Positions 47,860-60,719 of a DNA stretch of 64,000 bases are shown piece after piece. Where the stretch lies: NCBI GenBank assembly GCA_013399305.1, contig VXAI01000035.1, positions 1,125,015 through 1,189,014 on the forward strand, in the 5' to 3' direction. Origin of the DNA: Rostratula benghalensis (Eukaryota; Chordata; Aves; Charadriiformes; Rostratulidae). The number at the start of each line of letters is the position of its first letter. Within the stretch, counting starts at the first letter, position 1. A program made the translations under genes and the position numbers. The notes below the pieces were generated by a model. It was given only the letters and a program-made list of their open reading frames with translations. It did not search any database and was not told where the DNA came from.

Positions 47860-50800
47860 TTTTTTTTTTTCCCCAAGGGGAGGATGTATAGAACAATTTT
47901 CTTTGCCTGTTCTCAGATCCGACCCCACCATGTCTCTGTCCTGTGCCCTTTAGGGGACCTAGTCCTGTCTGCCAGTGTGGGAGGTGACAGCTCTGTGCAA
48001 ATAATTAGCAGAAATGCAAATGAATGTAAGTACGTTTTTTAATACTCCGTGCCTGGAGCTGTGCTAAACTTAGCAGCAATGAATAAACAGCAGCAGCGTT
48101 CCCCTCCTTGAAAGGACAAAGAGCCTCCTGGTAGTTGGGATGTGCCTGCTACATTTGCTATCTCAGTGGAGCCAACCCCAAACATTTAATAATGTGAGCA
48201 GGCCCTCAAAAATTACAGAGATTAATAAACGTTGAATGTTTTAATTTCTGAGCCTTGAAGGTGTACTTAACTAACATCTTTAAGCTTTTCTTTGCAACTG
48301 AAAGGCTGGGAAATTACTCCTGGTTAATGACAGTGAGATTCTCATGTAATCACCCTATTTCAGGAGCAAGACTTTTAAATACATTCTAAGAAACTTCTGA
48401 TAAAATAGCAGGAACTGGCAACATTGAAATATGATCCTCTATCGTTAAACCATTTGCCCTTAATTAGTTTTTATTTGCAATATTGGCAGCTGATCTCCTC
48501 TCTCTATTACACATGTGCAACTTCCAATGATTGGCATAGCAGAGTATATATGTAGTTGAAGACATAATTTTATCCTCCCCACATAAGATTTCCAAGCCAC
48601 CCAGGATTTTTTAGTAAAATTAAGGTGTACAAGACATGTGGGAGAAGTCAGTAATTCCAGACCTGACCTTGATTTCCCCTGGTTTAGAGATAATGAGAGA
48701 CTTGTGGGACCACTGACTAGATGCAGCCCAGTGGCCTGGCTAAAACAAAAAAAACCAAAAGAAAAGTGGTGAATGGTAGAATAATTGTATCTGTCTTTCA
48801 ACATCATCCAATTTTTTTTTTTATTTTTGAAAAATAAATAAATAAATTTTAGTTTCAACAAGGTGACATTTGATGATGTTCACTAATTTAAGAGAGACTG
48901 ATTTATGCATGTTTAATCTTCACTAATGATGACTCCAGGGCAAGAAATGAAAATAAGTTCAGTTAATAATATGTGTATATATTATTAACACCTTTACTGA
49001 TGGAGACGGTTCTCTTCCTGGTAGACAAATGTACAAGCAATTTGTGGAAGATCCCAATGAGTCAGGGCTGTCAGAACCTTTCTCTAACTTACCAAAATAT
49101 AGACAGCAGGAATATTTGGACAGTAACAATTCTCAGCTGATCAACCCTGATTCAAAACTTGTTTGCAAACTCTAAGTAAATACAATAAGCAGCCCAATCC
49201 CTTATGTTTTGAGTTGCTGTATAAAAATGAAATGCTGTGTATTGCTGTTTTTATTATACCCTGATTGGGGCTGGCTTCTCTTCCTGCCATATAAATATTA
49301 AGAAGGATGCAATCCTTGAATTCGGTCTACGTGCTGACAGACAAAACTTATTGTGAATATTAATGTGCTTGGTCTAATCATCCTGCTAGTTTTTGTGTAA
49401 TTTGCTCGGTCAGGGAGTTGGAATTCCCTCCTAGCTGTTACAGATTCAAGCATTTATGCAAAATCCTCCAGTCTTGAGATTTACTGTGGATTATCTACAA
49501 ATATTTGAATACATTAGTGCAGTCTTTTAAATGCTTTCCCTTTATTTACATATAGAACAAATAACAAGCAACTTGAATGACAGCACTGTAATTCCATCAA
49601 GGAGCTCGTGTCCTGAGAAACCACAGAAATAGAAGCACTAAGAGACTCATGTGTTTGCTGGATCTCCACCCTGGAATTACAGCTCCCTAACCTGGATTTC
49701 ATTCATTTTTTATATTTAAAAAAAATAATCTGCAATTTAATAGATTGTGGAGCTGGTGTTGTGTTTGGGAGAGGGGAGAGCCGGAGGCACTCTCTCCTCT
49801 CACCTACCTCTACGACAATCCAGGAAAAAAAATCCATTATTTCCTTGGTCTTACAACATCCATTGTTATAACAGCAGATCAGAGAGTAAACACTGGATTT
49901 GTGTTTTTGATGGTGGGGATTGAAAAGCTCCTTCCAACCTGACCCACCTGGGCTAAGGAGGGGTTGCTCTCTGTCCGTGGCTGCTTTAGGAGCTTAGGCC
50001 CCTTGCATTGATTTATGAGGCTGCTGCACTCGCGCTCAATTGCAGATTATCGCAGTACATCGGCGGGTGGATTGATGCCAGAAGACCAGCCTGGGCTTGG
50101 TTTCTGTTCCGAATGTTCCTCCTGAAAGGAAAGGAGAATAAAATCAAACCCAAAGACTTGCAGGCTTACCTCTGTAGTAAGAGAGATGGGTTCCTGCCGA
50201 TCCCAGAGGTAAAGCCCGAACAGTTTCCATGGAATAGTCAATTATCTGTTTCATTGCACAAGCCAATATCTTTTCTCAAAAAGATGTATTAGAGTGTTTA
50301 GCCATTCAAGTGATCCATCTGGCTGAGCATTCTGAGATGCTCTTTAACTTGATTTATCAGGCCCAGAAGCGGTGTCCTTGATAGCTTCTGGGACCGTATG
50401 GGGGACTGTCCATGCATCCACTTGGTAGTCACAGGGCCCCGTGACCTTCAGTTCCTAGCCGAGACGGGGCCCATGCCATCTCACTTCTCAATCAGGACAG
50501 CCTTATTGCACATTAGCCTGGGGCTGCAGTGTAATGGTGTGATTTAAAAATTGCCGTTGCAGATGAGGGTTGAGGGGCCACCAGATGCTTCCAAGGAAAA
50601 TGCAAGAAAGCCCCCAGGCAGCAGATCCCTGATAAGAAACCATCTTTTTCTGCAGCAGAATCTGCACCTAAATCCTAATGGAGTCTGGCTAAACCCCTGC
50701 AGCGTGAGATTGTATATTCCCTTTAAATCTCCTCTATTTATAAAATACACATTACAGCCCCAGTATTCAAGATATCCCCGTTTCCATCGGGTATTTTCTC

Positions 50801-53800
50801 CGACACAGTTAAAATGTGGCACGGTGCAGTTTTTGGGTCAGTCACTTTTCTCACGTTCTCGTCTCGTTGTTGGCGGGGGCTGCGCCGATCTGCAGCCCTG
50901 GAGGGGCTGAAGAAGGACTTGGGACCAGGGAGATGCTCCAAGCTGAAGGTAGGACCCAATTTCAGGGCCCTGCTGTAAGTAGGAACAGCTAGAAAGAGGC
51001 TATATGCAGTCTTCACATACTCAAAAGTGCATTTCAAGGCAAAAACATTTACTGTAGCACAAGTAAATTGAAGCAATGGTGTAATATTTTAATGACTAAG
51101 AAACTTCAGGCAAAATCCTACGTATTTTCTTCTGGGCTATCATCCAGCTATACAGCATTCTTTAAAGGTAAATGATTACGTTCAATGAAGCTTAGGTTCC
51201 CACTTGCTGCTTTTTAAACCTGAAGATTGCCACTTGGCAATGATTTATCCTTTTCCCCCCCACCGCCTTTTTTTTTTTTAAAGCGAAAATTGCAACCAAG
51301 TTCAAGTATGACTGCATTTTGGAGCAAGTGGAGTTATATATTTAATATAATCCAAAACAGATTGTCTACTCAAACACTGTTCATTAAATGAACTGTCTGC
51401 AAGTGTGATTTACAGTGCAATGTGGTCATGTGAATGTCTGTGTGTATTTAATAACTGCACAGTAATAGCTTATTGGCAGGAGTGGTAATTCGATTTTGGA
51501 GTTTTATCTTATTTTTGAATTTCTGGACCGTGAAATCCTGCTGTCTGACACACTTTTCCATTGCTTAATCTCCTGAGATTTGTGTAAAGCACAACAACTT
51601 CCCTCCTCACTGAAGATCCAGTGCCCTGCTGTGTGGTTTTTTTATTGCTGACCCCCAAGTGCAACTATTCACACACACCCATCTCCAGTTTGTGGGCTCA
51701 GTACCACAATACAAACTGGAGTAACAGACAGAAATATTGACATGTAACGAGCTAAGGCCTCCAGTCCTGGAGAAGATATGATCTTCCAGTATTGCCTAAG
51801 TGGAAAAATTTTCAAGGATCATTTTCTGCATAATCTGTTGTTTTCTGTATTTAACTTTCTGTGTTTATCTATTGATTTAAAGTCAAAACACTCTTATTTA
51901 ATGTTCTTAAGGAACTAAATCCATAACTCTTATTTCACAGAGACTTTTAAGTGCGCTCTCCTCCTTATGGCTTGCAAGTTGGTCAGGTTGGCACTTGGAT
52001 CAACCCACATTGTACTGTACTTGGATATTCTGAAGGCCTTGGGAAACAGTTTTAGAACCAAGTGTTGACAGTTTTCCTTTGGAGTGATGTCTGTACATTA
52101 TGGCTACTGTTCCCAGAGGTGTCGGTAGCCTCAGGAGCTCTCCTGGAGCCCACAGAGAGCTGCCTCAAGGCTGCTCTGTAGAGCAGGGTGAAGACACAAC
52201 ACTTGGGATAGCAAGAAGGACATAAAGCTAGCGGTGGCAGAATTCATTGAGGAGAAGGAGATCTTTCCTGTGGCTCACACTTAGGTGTGTGGGGCTCACA
52301 TAGTAATGGGGTAGGGAGGCTACATGCATAGTCTGATAGGGAATTATTATTAATTTGCATTTTTTTTAATCATCTGCCTTTGCTGTAACTGTGGAGACTG
52401 TCTCACAGCAAGTTCGTCTCCCGCCTCCTCGCCGTTTCTTTCCTTTCTCTCAGAAATGCACTGCATGACTGAACAAAATATTTTGAGTACCCGTAATCAA
52501 ATATAATTCCACCTTCTGAATCAGTCAGTGGTGTAAAGGCTTCATAAAGGGTTCCAGGGACCCAAATAATAGCAAACCCTCCCTCTTATGTGACAACACA
52601 GGCATCAGCTGTCATCTCTTCACGTCAGAAACGCAGGTTCTTTAATTCACTTGTCATTATTTTAGTGTCTTTCTTCCTAGTAGAACACTATTGTCCCCAT
52701 AAATACCCATCTGAATCAGCTAATTATTCATCCAGGATTAGAACCAAAATCCTTCCTTTAAGGCTAGGTCTACCCCTGAAATCACACTATTTAAGGTTTT
52801 AATTATTTTCAATCATACATAAAGTTGTTTTCTTTAAGTGTTGGAGCCAATTTGTTGTGCAATATGTTTGGGCAGTGCAGATGGGATGCAAAAAATATTT
52901 TTCTATTTTTTTTCTTTTTAGAAAAGTCATACATTAGGTAATTCCTAAACCTGTAACCATCTCGATATTCCCAAGGGAGGGTCACAGGGCAATGGGAAAG
53001 TAAGATGATGCAGAAAGTTAACTAAAACAAGGTTCATTTATGGGGAATTACAGCTGGGAAAGGATGTTTTACAGCGTCGAGGTTTCTTCTACCCCTGCAG
53101 CATTGGTAACCAAACCTCAGGGCCTGGTACCAATCCTTTGAAAATCAACAGATAACTTTTAGTTTAATAGTGGCTAATTCTGAAGTTTTATTTCTATTTA
53201 ATATTTGTTGTGAGGAAACAAACTTCAAGAAAGGTAAAGAAAACAAAATGGGAAAGGTGTGCATCAGCTTTTTAAGCAACAAACCATGCTGAGGGCCAGG
53301 ACCGAGAGGGCCATCAAAAATGTTTCACTGGAAGAATTGTGAAGGAAATGTTGAGCCTGAAAAGTTTGAAAATGTGCTGAAGAGGAAATCGTGGCGAGTA
53401 ATTGTGATCTTGTTGCTGTGTTTTGATACTGTAAAATATTTTCATGTAGCTGTTTTGTTCAGCTGTATTTTAATGCTTCAGATCATATTTAAACATTAAC
53501 CCTCATTATATGTATTCATAGCACATACATAAGTGCTCCTGTTTTATGATCCAAAATTATCTTTCATTGTCCCAAGCTGAAGCATTTTAGCATTATTACA
53601 GCAAATCTTCTGATTGTTTAAAGTAAGTTATCTCTCCATTTTTACTTTACCAGAGAGGTTGAAATGGAAGAAGGGTTTGGTATTCAGCATGGCAGCGTCT
53701 CCTGCAAGAGGCTTCGACTTGGAGCAGCTCTGGTGTTTTGGGAAACAACAGCAAAGCAGCAGTAGCAGATATTTCATTAATGTGTTTTAAAGTGGCTTTT

Positions 53801-56349
53801 GCTGGCCAAACCCTTCTTGCCTTGAAATCAGTGATGAGACCATGACACCACTGATGAAATCAGTGAGGGAGGCCAGCACCAAACAAAAACCCCGTTTGAA
53901 AACTCTGTTTTATAGAAACAAAATGTTTATTAAAGAGACAAGGTGTTTTTCAGAGCCAGTGTAACTCACAGTCATCTTTCTTTCTTCCCCTCTAAAGGAG
54001 TTTCATTAACACTGGTCTGTATTTTAAGAGACATTGATATTCACCTTCCGTTTTCTTGACAAAGTGTCTGGCTGCGACGTGAAGGACCGTATGCCATTAA
54101 TGTAACCCATGCACAATGCAGATTGCCTCTTACATACACTATTCTTTTGATAACTGCAAAATTAGGCAAGAAGGGGAAGAAAATACATCTGGTGAGATCA
54201 GAGCAAAAGCAAGCTTGTTTGTAGGACTGCAAGAAATGTATGAGGCAGTGGTGGCTTGGGTGGAATTTGATGACCTTGCTGTAACTGTTCATGAATTTTA
54301 AAGATTTCTTCTGAGTTTGCTGGGTTTTTTAGTTAAAAGAGCTGGTAACAACAGCCGAAAAGGTTGGTGAGTCTTAAGCTTCTCTCTATGCTCGTGGGGT
54401 TTTATCAGTCGTAGCTTCTTTCCTTTGTATGTGTGTATGTTTGTATCTTATCTCTGTACAATAATGGCATCTAGCAGGCTAGATAACTGTTTGGTGCCTA
54501 GAAGTGTGTTATCTGTACACCCTGAAGTTTTCTTTCAGGTAAGTGAATGCAAACTGTGGAAGCTTTGCAAAATTGATGCGGGCGTTAGGAGAACAAGGGA
54601 CCTGACTGCATTTCTACTGCCTGTGCTGTGCCACGGACTGACCCCGTCTTTGAACAGTTCTTGCCCTGTTAACTCTGGCTTTTGCTGTTCTAATTGATAC
54701 ACCACGGGGTTCAAAAGCATTTAAGGCCCTATGACAGCACCCAAGACAGTGGTCAGAAATCCCCAGAGCCACCACAGTAGCAATGAACCCTGATTTGCTG
54801 AGTGTGCGACCTACAAAGCCAGCAGTGTTGTCTTGGTACATTCTGCCACCAAATCCAAACGCTTCTGTTTACCAGCTCCTGCCCATACAAAGGACAGAAG
54901 CATCTTAGAGTTAAAAATGGGAAATAGAAGTGAAAATTCAGAAATCTGGTTTCCTGAGTGCCAGGAGAAGTGTTGTCTTGCTTTGCCTTTTTAGGCTGCA
55001 GGCTAGTGCAGGTGTGACATAGGAGAGGATATCAATACTGCTGGAGCTTTGAATGCATGCCGCAAACACAGTCACTTAATGTACCATCCTGGTACCCCTT
55101 TCCCTTGCCCCTTCCCTCTCCCCTTGTTTTCAAAGCATCAGAAAATATCTGGGCTTGGAGAGGACTGGTTGCCCAGAGAAAAAGGTGTGCTGTGGAGGGG
55201 ACCGGGTGGCACTGAGGACTCCACTCGGCCTCTCTGAACTGAATTTTGGCATCCAGGGAGGAGGCGAAGGCCATCTGCATGAGGCTTAATCCTACTAGTG
55301 TATGCTCAGCCGTCTCAGCTGTTTTATCTTGCCATTGCACTCTGTGTTTTCTTCTTCCCAATGTGTCATCCAGCCCTTCAGAAACTGCTGAAATCATTCA
55401 TTTGGTCTTCATCTTTGGGCTTTGTCGCAGTTTTGTAGACAGTGCTGTGAAGCCTGGACCTGCTTCTGCATACACTGAGCATTCTAGGTACCCAATCCCA
55501 GTGAATATTTGTTAGTGAGTGCCTCTTATTTCCTCCTGCAGCCATCCATCCTGCTGTTCTTCCCTATTGATCATCATGAGCAGCTCTTCCCCTTTCTTCT
55601 GGGATCCAGGCACGACCTGGTTTGCTTTTTAACTATTCACAAAAAAACCCCAAACACCAAAACCCCAATCCCCACCACAAAAGAGAAGCAGAGTGAAATA
55701 AACACAAACCTGACATTTTTTGCTCTTGTGCTACTGATGAATGTGCTCTCTACTCATCCCTAAAAGGCCGTTGTACGTACTTAACGCTGTTGGTGCCATG
55801 CTGTAACAAAACCCAAATCATTCCTCCCCACTTCGCCATATCTCATCTGTTTAGGCCTCTCAAATGTTCTTATCTTAATGGAATTTTGCCTTACAACCCA
55901 GAAATTGTACCAGGGGGCTCTTGCATATCCCAGGCAATGCTTTAGTATGCATATTATAGCACTGCATTGTCATATGTTACTATAAATAGCTCTCACAAAG
56001 AGTCCATATTTCTGCAGAGATTTGCCTGTCAGCTCTTAACAATGGTAGTCGTTTACAATGGGAAAATAGAATACCAGCTCCATCAACCTTTGACAGACTA
56101 ATAGGGGTTATTTGACTTTCAATTTTTCATTATCGGGTTTGGCAGCCACAATCGTCATGTTGAAAAATACAAACTGATCCACACTCCAACAGGAGCAAAC
56201 GCTCCCGGTCCTCCTTCAGCAGGTACACAGGGGCCTGCAGCGCTGTGGCATGTGGCCACTGATAAAACAGGACATAAACCCAGCATGTCATGTTCCACGA
56301 GTTCAGAGATCCCACTACGGGCCTTTTTCCCCTCCCTTTTGATAGATGG
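47860..56349. other. Long single-copy stretch, no gene seen
   Basis: About 8.5 kb. No confident transposon, exon or RNA gene. AT-rich single-copy blocks (for example 51375-51490) contain homeodomain-like motifs and could be conserved elements, but this cannot be tested here. Overlapping frames at 50544-51076 and 55032-55763 have no recognisable domains. Confidence 0.55.
48812..48847 (+). repeat. T-rich run followed by (AAAT)n
   Basis: A T-rich run ending TTTTTGA is followed by about four AAAT units (48831-48847). Simple repeat. Confidence 0.8.
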
Positions 56350-57240
56350 AGTAGAGTGGAAGGATCCGATGATGCCGAGATCGGTGGCACAGTTGACGTG
56401 CTGGAGGGAAAGGATGCCATCCAGAGGGACCTGGACAGGCTTGAGAGGTGGGCTACTGCAAATTGCATGAAGTTCAACCAAGCCAAGTGCAGGGTCCTGC
56501 ATCCAGGAGGATGTGGCAGTCCCAGGCACAAATACAGGTTGGGCAGAGAATGGCTGGAGAACAGCCCTGAGGAGAAGGACTTGGGAGTGTTGGTGGATGA
56601 GAAGCTCAACGTGAGCTGGCAGTGTGCACTGGCAGCCCAGAAAGCCAACCACATCCTGGGCTGCATCAAAAGAAGCGTGACCAGCAGGTCAGGGGAGGTG
56701 ATTCTACCCCTCTACTCTGTGCTTGTGAGATCCCACCTAGAGTACTGTGTCCAGCTCTGGAGTCCTCAACAAAGAAAGGACACGGAGCTGTTGGAACGGG
56801 TCCAGCAGAGGGCCACAAAGATGCTCAGAGGGATGGAGCACCGCGCTTATGAAGACAGGCTGATGGAGCTGGGCTTGTTCAGGCTGGAGAAGAGAAGGCT
56901 CTGGAGAGACCTTACAGCAGCCTTCCAGTACCTGAAGGGAGCTACAAGAGAGCTGGAGAGGGACTCTTTGTCAGGAAGTGTAGTGACAGCATGAGGGGTA
57001 ACAGCTTTAAATTGGAGGAGAGCGAATTTAGGTTACATCTCAGGAAGAAATTCTTTCCTGTGAGGGTGGTGAGACACTGGAAGAGGGTGCCTAGGGAAGC
57101 TGTGGATGCCCCATCCCTGGGAGCGTTCACGGCCAGGCTGGATGGAGCTTTGAGCAACCTGGTCTGGTGGGAGGTGTCCCTGCCCATGAACTCAATGACC
57201 TTTAAGGCCCCTTCCAACTCGAACCGTTCTATGATTCTAG
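56350..57240 (+). mobile_element. CR1 LINE, forward, ~890 bp, relatively well kept
   Basis: Runs from the reverse transcriptase active-site region to the 3' tail (CGTTCTATGATTCTAG). Together with the reverse copy at 60091-60719 it forms an inverted pair of one subfamily. By eye they agree at about 95% of positions in the shared ~600 bp. The long open frame extends to 56994. It ends early because of a single-base deletion, and the remainder continues in another frame. The relatively intact sequence suggests a younger insertion than the other CR1 copies here. Confidence 0.97.
56363..57200 (+). pseudogene. CR1 ORF2 remnant, two frames
   Basis: The first frame (to 56994) starts with SDDAEIGG, in the place of the F-A-D-D active-site block. 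It continues with [73 protein letters not shown] and [11 protein letters not shown] 1-nt deletion near 56938-56942 shifts the frame. After it the C-terminus reads [13 protein letters not shown] and PVRVVRHWKRVPREAV in the other frame (about 56930-57180). The N-terminal endonuclease and most of the reverse transcriptase are absent. The upstream part of the open frame (56290-56362) is flanking DNA, not CR1. Confidence 0.88.
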
Positions 57241-60090
57241 GATCTTGTACAGCTGCAGAAACCCCACACCTGAGTCTGACAAAAGGAGCCACCTCTGTTA
57301 CAAGGTACTATAAAGCACCCGTTCAGGACCACTGAACTCGGTCCGACCACTGTCCTTTTGACCTTTCCAGCTCCTCAGTTTGTCCCCTGTACTCCTACTG
57401 CCATGATGTCCTGCACACTCTTGAAAAAATGGATTTTTTGGGGGGGAGAAGGGGAAGGGACATTGTCACGAGGCAGCTGTTCTGGGCTGCGCAAAAGGTG
57501 AATCACTCGATAAATGTTTCAAATTTAGCTCAGATTTGCTACTGGCAAAAAAATGCCACATGAGGGTTGGAAACACAAAGCCTTTCACTTTGTCTTGTGA
57601 TATCATAAAGGCATCTTTTTACACCAGGATAACTGTCTTGGCATAAAATCTGGCAGCAATAAAGGACAGTGATCTGCTTGAGGTCACTGCTTGTACCACA
57701 GAATAATTAGTCAAGACCAGCTTTATAGGCCCTTTACAGGACCCAAAATGACTATTGAGGAGAAATAAAAACACTAACCTTTTTCCTGGAGAAAATGTAG
57801 GCTGCGTGTCACATGTTTCAGTAAGGTGCCCTGTGTGCATGGGTCACCTTCTGTAGGTGCCCAGGCCCTGTCAAGCAGTTGGTTGTCAAAGCTGAGTCAG
57901 TTTGGACAATGAATATCATAATATATCATAAATATATCACAAATATGAGGTATCTTGCAGGTTTCAGTCCTTAAACTGCAGAAGATGTGAGTCTGATGTG
58001 CTTTGGTGATTCCCAGAGCATGAACACTCGGTGGCTTTTGAATCTTGGACTTTCCCCTGGAAGGGCTCTCCAACCTCCTGCTCAGTATCCACTGTCACAA
58101 AAGGCAGCACCTTGGGAAAAAAATCTCAGAATGGATTTTCAGATAATCAATGTTCCTCTAATTGCTTAAGAATAGGTACCAGTAGTAGGTAAGTCTTTTA
58201 GCATGAACCTGCATAGAACTCAGCAAGGTTAAGAGGGGGCTGCTCCGAGGACCTTGATCCATTATCCAAACCTAAATCCTAGTGGCTCTATAGTTAAGGG
58301 CCATCCAACACATTTAAATAAAAATGACTGCAAGACTCTGTTACTCCAGGACATAGTCTAGCACTGACTTACCTTTATAAATTACAAGGATTTACCCTGA
58401 AAAATGATGAATTACAACAGAACTGGCTTTAATGGGAACCCCAGCCTAAGGTACTCCAGGACCATCCTCCTCCACAGACGACAGTGGGGTAGCTTAGTTC
58501 CAAAGCTTAGAAATGGAAGATTTCTTTGTTTCCTTCTGACTCCGGCACAGTAGCTGTGGGGATTAATTGAACTCATGAAATCTATTGATTTTCTGTAGCT
58601 GTTATTAAAAAAAAATAAAAGAATAATAAAAAAAAACACTTCTGCACCCCATGAAAGGTGTGACTATCTCTAAATTGTGTGCAATAAACCAACAAGGCTC
58701 CAGTCTGTTGAGAAGCCCACAGCCACATTAGTCTCCTGATTTTATTTTAGAGCACAGAGACTTTTATTATGTTGCTGGTATTGCTGAGATAGTCTTGCTG
58801 TGCCATCACCATCCTCTCAAGGAAGAAATCCTTCGTGATCCCCACATTTCTCTTGCAGATCAGGAAGAGAGATGCGAATTTGCTGGAGAAGCCATCCAGA
58901 CTCGTTGAAAGGAGGTTCTCACTTCTGCATTCTACATGATCAGGCGTTTGACGCTCATGTTCTTCATCTCCATGTGAGCTCCCATGAATACATCAGGAAA
59001 AACCATTTCCTTTTAGAAAATTTTCATTGTTCCACTTGAGATAAGACATAAAGTCTTGTGTTGCTGACCCCCCTGCTGATGGCTTAGTAACAAGCAGGCT
59101 GCTTTCACCCAAGCACCTCAGCAAAGTCCCCTCCACTCAGGCATCAGAGGGTTTCCAAGAGCTGCATGTGTTTACAATATTGAGTAAATCACCTCCACTG
59201 ATAACTGGACTGAAACCAAACCACATGGTGTGTTTGGGGCTCGTTCTTTCTTACAGCATCACTTGGTAGATCTCTAGCACTGCAAATACCGTGGTACACA
59301 AGCATTACTTTTTATTTTTCAACTTTGTTACATTTGTATAGAACCTGTGCTGTATTTTAAGAACCGACCAAAATCCAAAGACAGGGATGTAATATTTTTC
59401 ATCTGAGGTTATCTATCTTAAAATATTTTGCTAATTTATATTGTCATGGTGGTGGTGGCAGCAATCTATATATTGCTGCAAGGCTTTCTTACTTATTTTA
59501 GTGATAAGGTTATGGATTGATCTCTACTAAACAATGCGGTTAAATAAATCCCATACTCCGTTCTCTATAAAATATCAATTTATTGAGTCTTGTATTTGTC
59601 ATGGGCATGGTGATATATTATGAGCAAATTCCTTTCTGTGTTAACTACGAGGGATTTTAAAGGATAACTGTTAGATCTGATTTCCCAAATCACTATATGC
59701 ATACCAGTTTGGGTTTTCTATGTTTTGGGGAGAGTTTTTTGTGAAGTAGTATTTTGATAACTCAGCTAATGACTTGAAAGTGCTTCGCAAGTGAAGAAAT
59801 ACAAAATACCTGGTTGGTGGTGATAACATGATTAACACTTTAATAGCTAATTCTGCTGTACATATATCAGGCAGCAGGAGGAAAGGAGTCATATGTGGCA
59901 TGAAAAAACAGTTCAGTCTTTGGTTTAAAGTTTTCCAGCTCTTACCTCCTTTTGTCTAGGTCAGAAAGTGCTATTTTATTTCATTTAATTTAATGTAAAG
60001 CTTAAAAGGCATATATATTTATTAAGATCAAAGGCATTTATCTTTTTAGTTCTCTAAAGACCTGAGTTCAGGCTTATAGTTCTCCTTAAA
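57241..60090. other. Single-copy spacer between the inverted CR1 pair
   Basis: About 2.85 kb. No gene supported. A minus-strand open stretch at 58750-58992 (81 codons between stops) was examined and not called. Low-complexity A-rich sequence lies at about 58607-58636. Confidence 0.55.
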
Positions 60091-60719
60091 AATCATAGAA
60101 TCATAGAATGGTTTGAGTTGGAAGGGACCTTAAAGATCATCAAGTTTCAAACCACTGCCGTAGGCAGGGACACCTCCCACTGAACCTGGTTGCTCAAAGC
60201 CCCATCCAGCCTGGCTTCAAACACTTCCAGGGATGGGGAATCCACAGCTTCCCTGGGCAACCTCTTCCAGTGTTTCATCACCCTCACAGGAAAGAACTTC
60301 TTTCTGGTATTCAATCTAAATCTCCCCTCTTCCAATTTAAAGCTGTTACCCCTCATCCTGTCACTACACTTCCTGACAAAGAGTCCCTCTCCAGCTCTCT
60401 TGTAGCTCCCTTCAGGTACTGGAAGGCTGCTGTAAGGTCTCTCCAGAGCCTTCTCTTCTCCAGGCTGAACAAGCCCAGCTCCCTCAGCCTGTCTTCATAG
60501 GAGAGGTGCTCCATCCCTCTGAGCATCTTTGTGGCCCTCTGCTGGACCCGTTCCAACAGCTCCATGTCCTTTCTGTGTTGAGGACTCCAGAGCTGGACAC
60601 AGTACTCTGGGTGGGATCTCACAAGCGCAGAGTAGAGGGTTAGAATCACCTCCCCTGACCTGCTGGTCACGCTTCTTTTGATGCAGCCCAGGATGTGGTT
60701 TGGCTTTCTGGGCTGCCAG
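60091..60719 (-). mobile_element. CR1 LINE, reverse, partner of the 56-57 kb copy
   Basis: The left edge AATCATAGAATCATAGAATG gives two perfect 8-bp tail units. The body follows GGAAGGGACCTTAAAGATC through the 3' untranslated region and the ORF2 C-terminus. The 5' truncation is at about 60719, inside the [19 protein letters not shown] segment. Perfect tail units and few differences from its partner mark it as one of the youngest CR1 insertions in the window. Confidence 0.97.
60160..60719 (-). pseudogene. CR1 ORF2 C-terminal remnant, two frames
   Basis: The minus-strand frame from 60719 to 60353 encodes [48 protein letters not shown] and [18 protein letters not shown], then stops. The remaining C-terminus reads in another frame (60356-60160): [15 protein letters not shown] and PVRVMKHWKRLPREAV. 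The shift is at the same place as in the 56-57 kb copy. Neighbouring-subfamily copies in this window (for example 32148-32612) read through this point without a shift. Confidence 0.85.

Noticed and set aside
49895..49945. Possible CR1 tail (CTCCTTCCAACCTGACCC)
   Set aside because: Only one short block resembles CR1. No GATGATC block, ORF2 sequence or ATTCTATG tail accompanies it.
54241..54300. Possible CR1 end (GGGTGGAATTTGATGACCTT)
   Set aside because: The resemblance is one short phrase without the CCTTCCAAC block or tail units.
54535..54841. Minus-strand frame with a hydrophobic segment (SGFIATVVALGISD), considered as a pseudogene of a small membrane protein
   Set aside because: No family could be named, and the frame has no supporting neighbour exon, start context or poly(A) trace.
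56290..56994. 234-codon frame as a host gene
   Set aside because: From about 56363 onward it is CR1 ORF2. The start codon lies in flanking DNA, and the frame breaks at the same point as in the related copy at 60 kb.
58750..58992. Minus-strand open stretch of 81 codons ending FLERMVMAQQDYLSNTSN
   Set aside because: It looked like a possible terminal exon, but no domain or gene is recognised and no convincing splice acceptor was found. Stretches of this length are common by chance in six frames of 64 kb.
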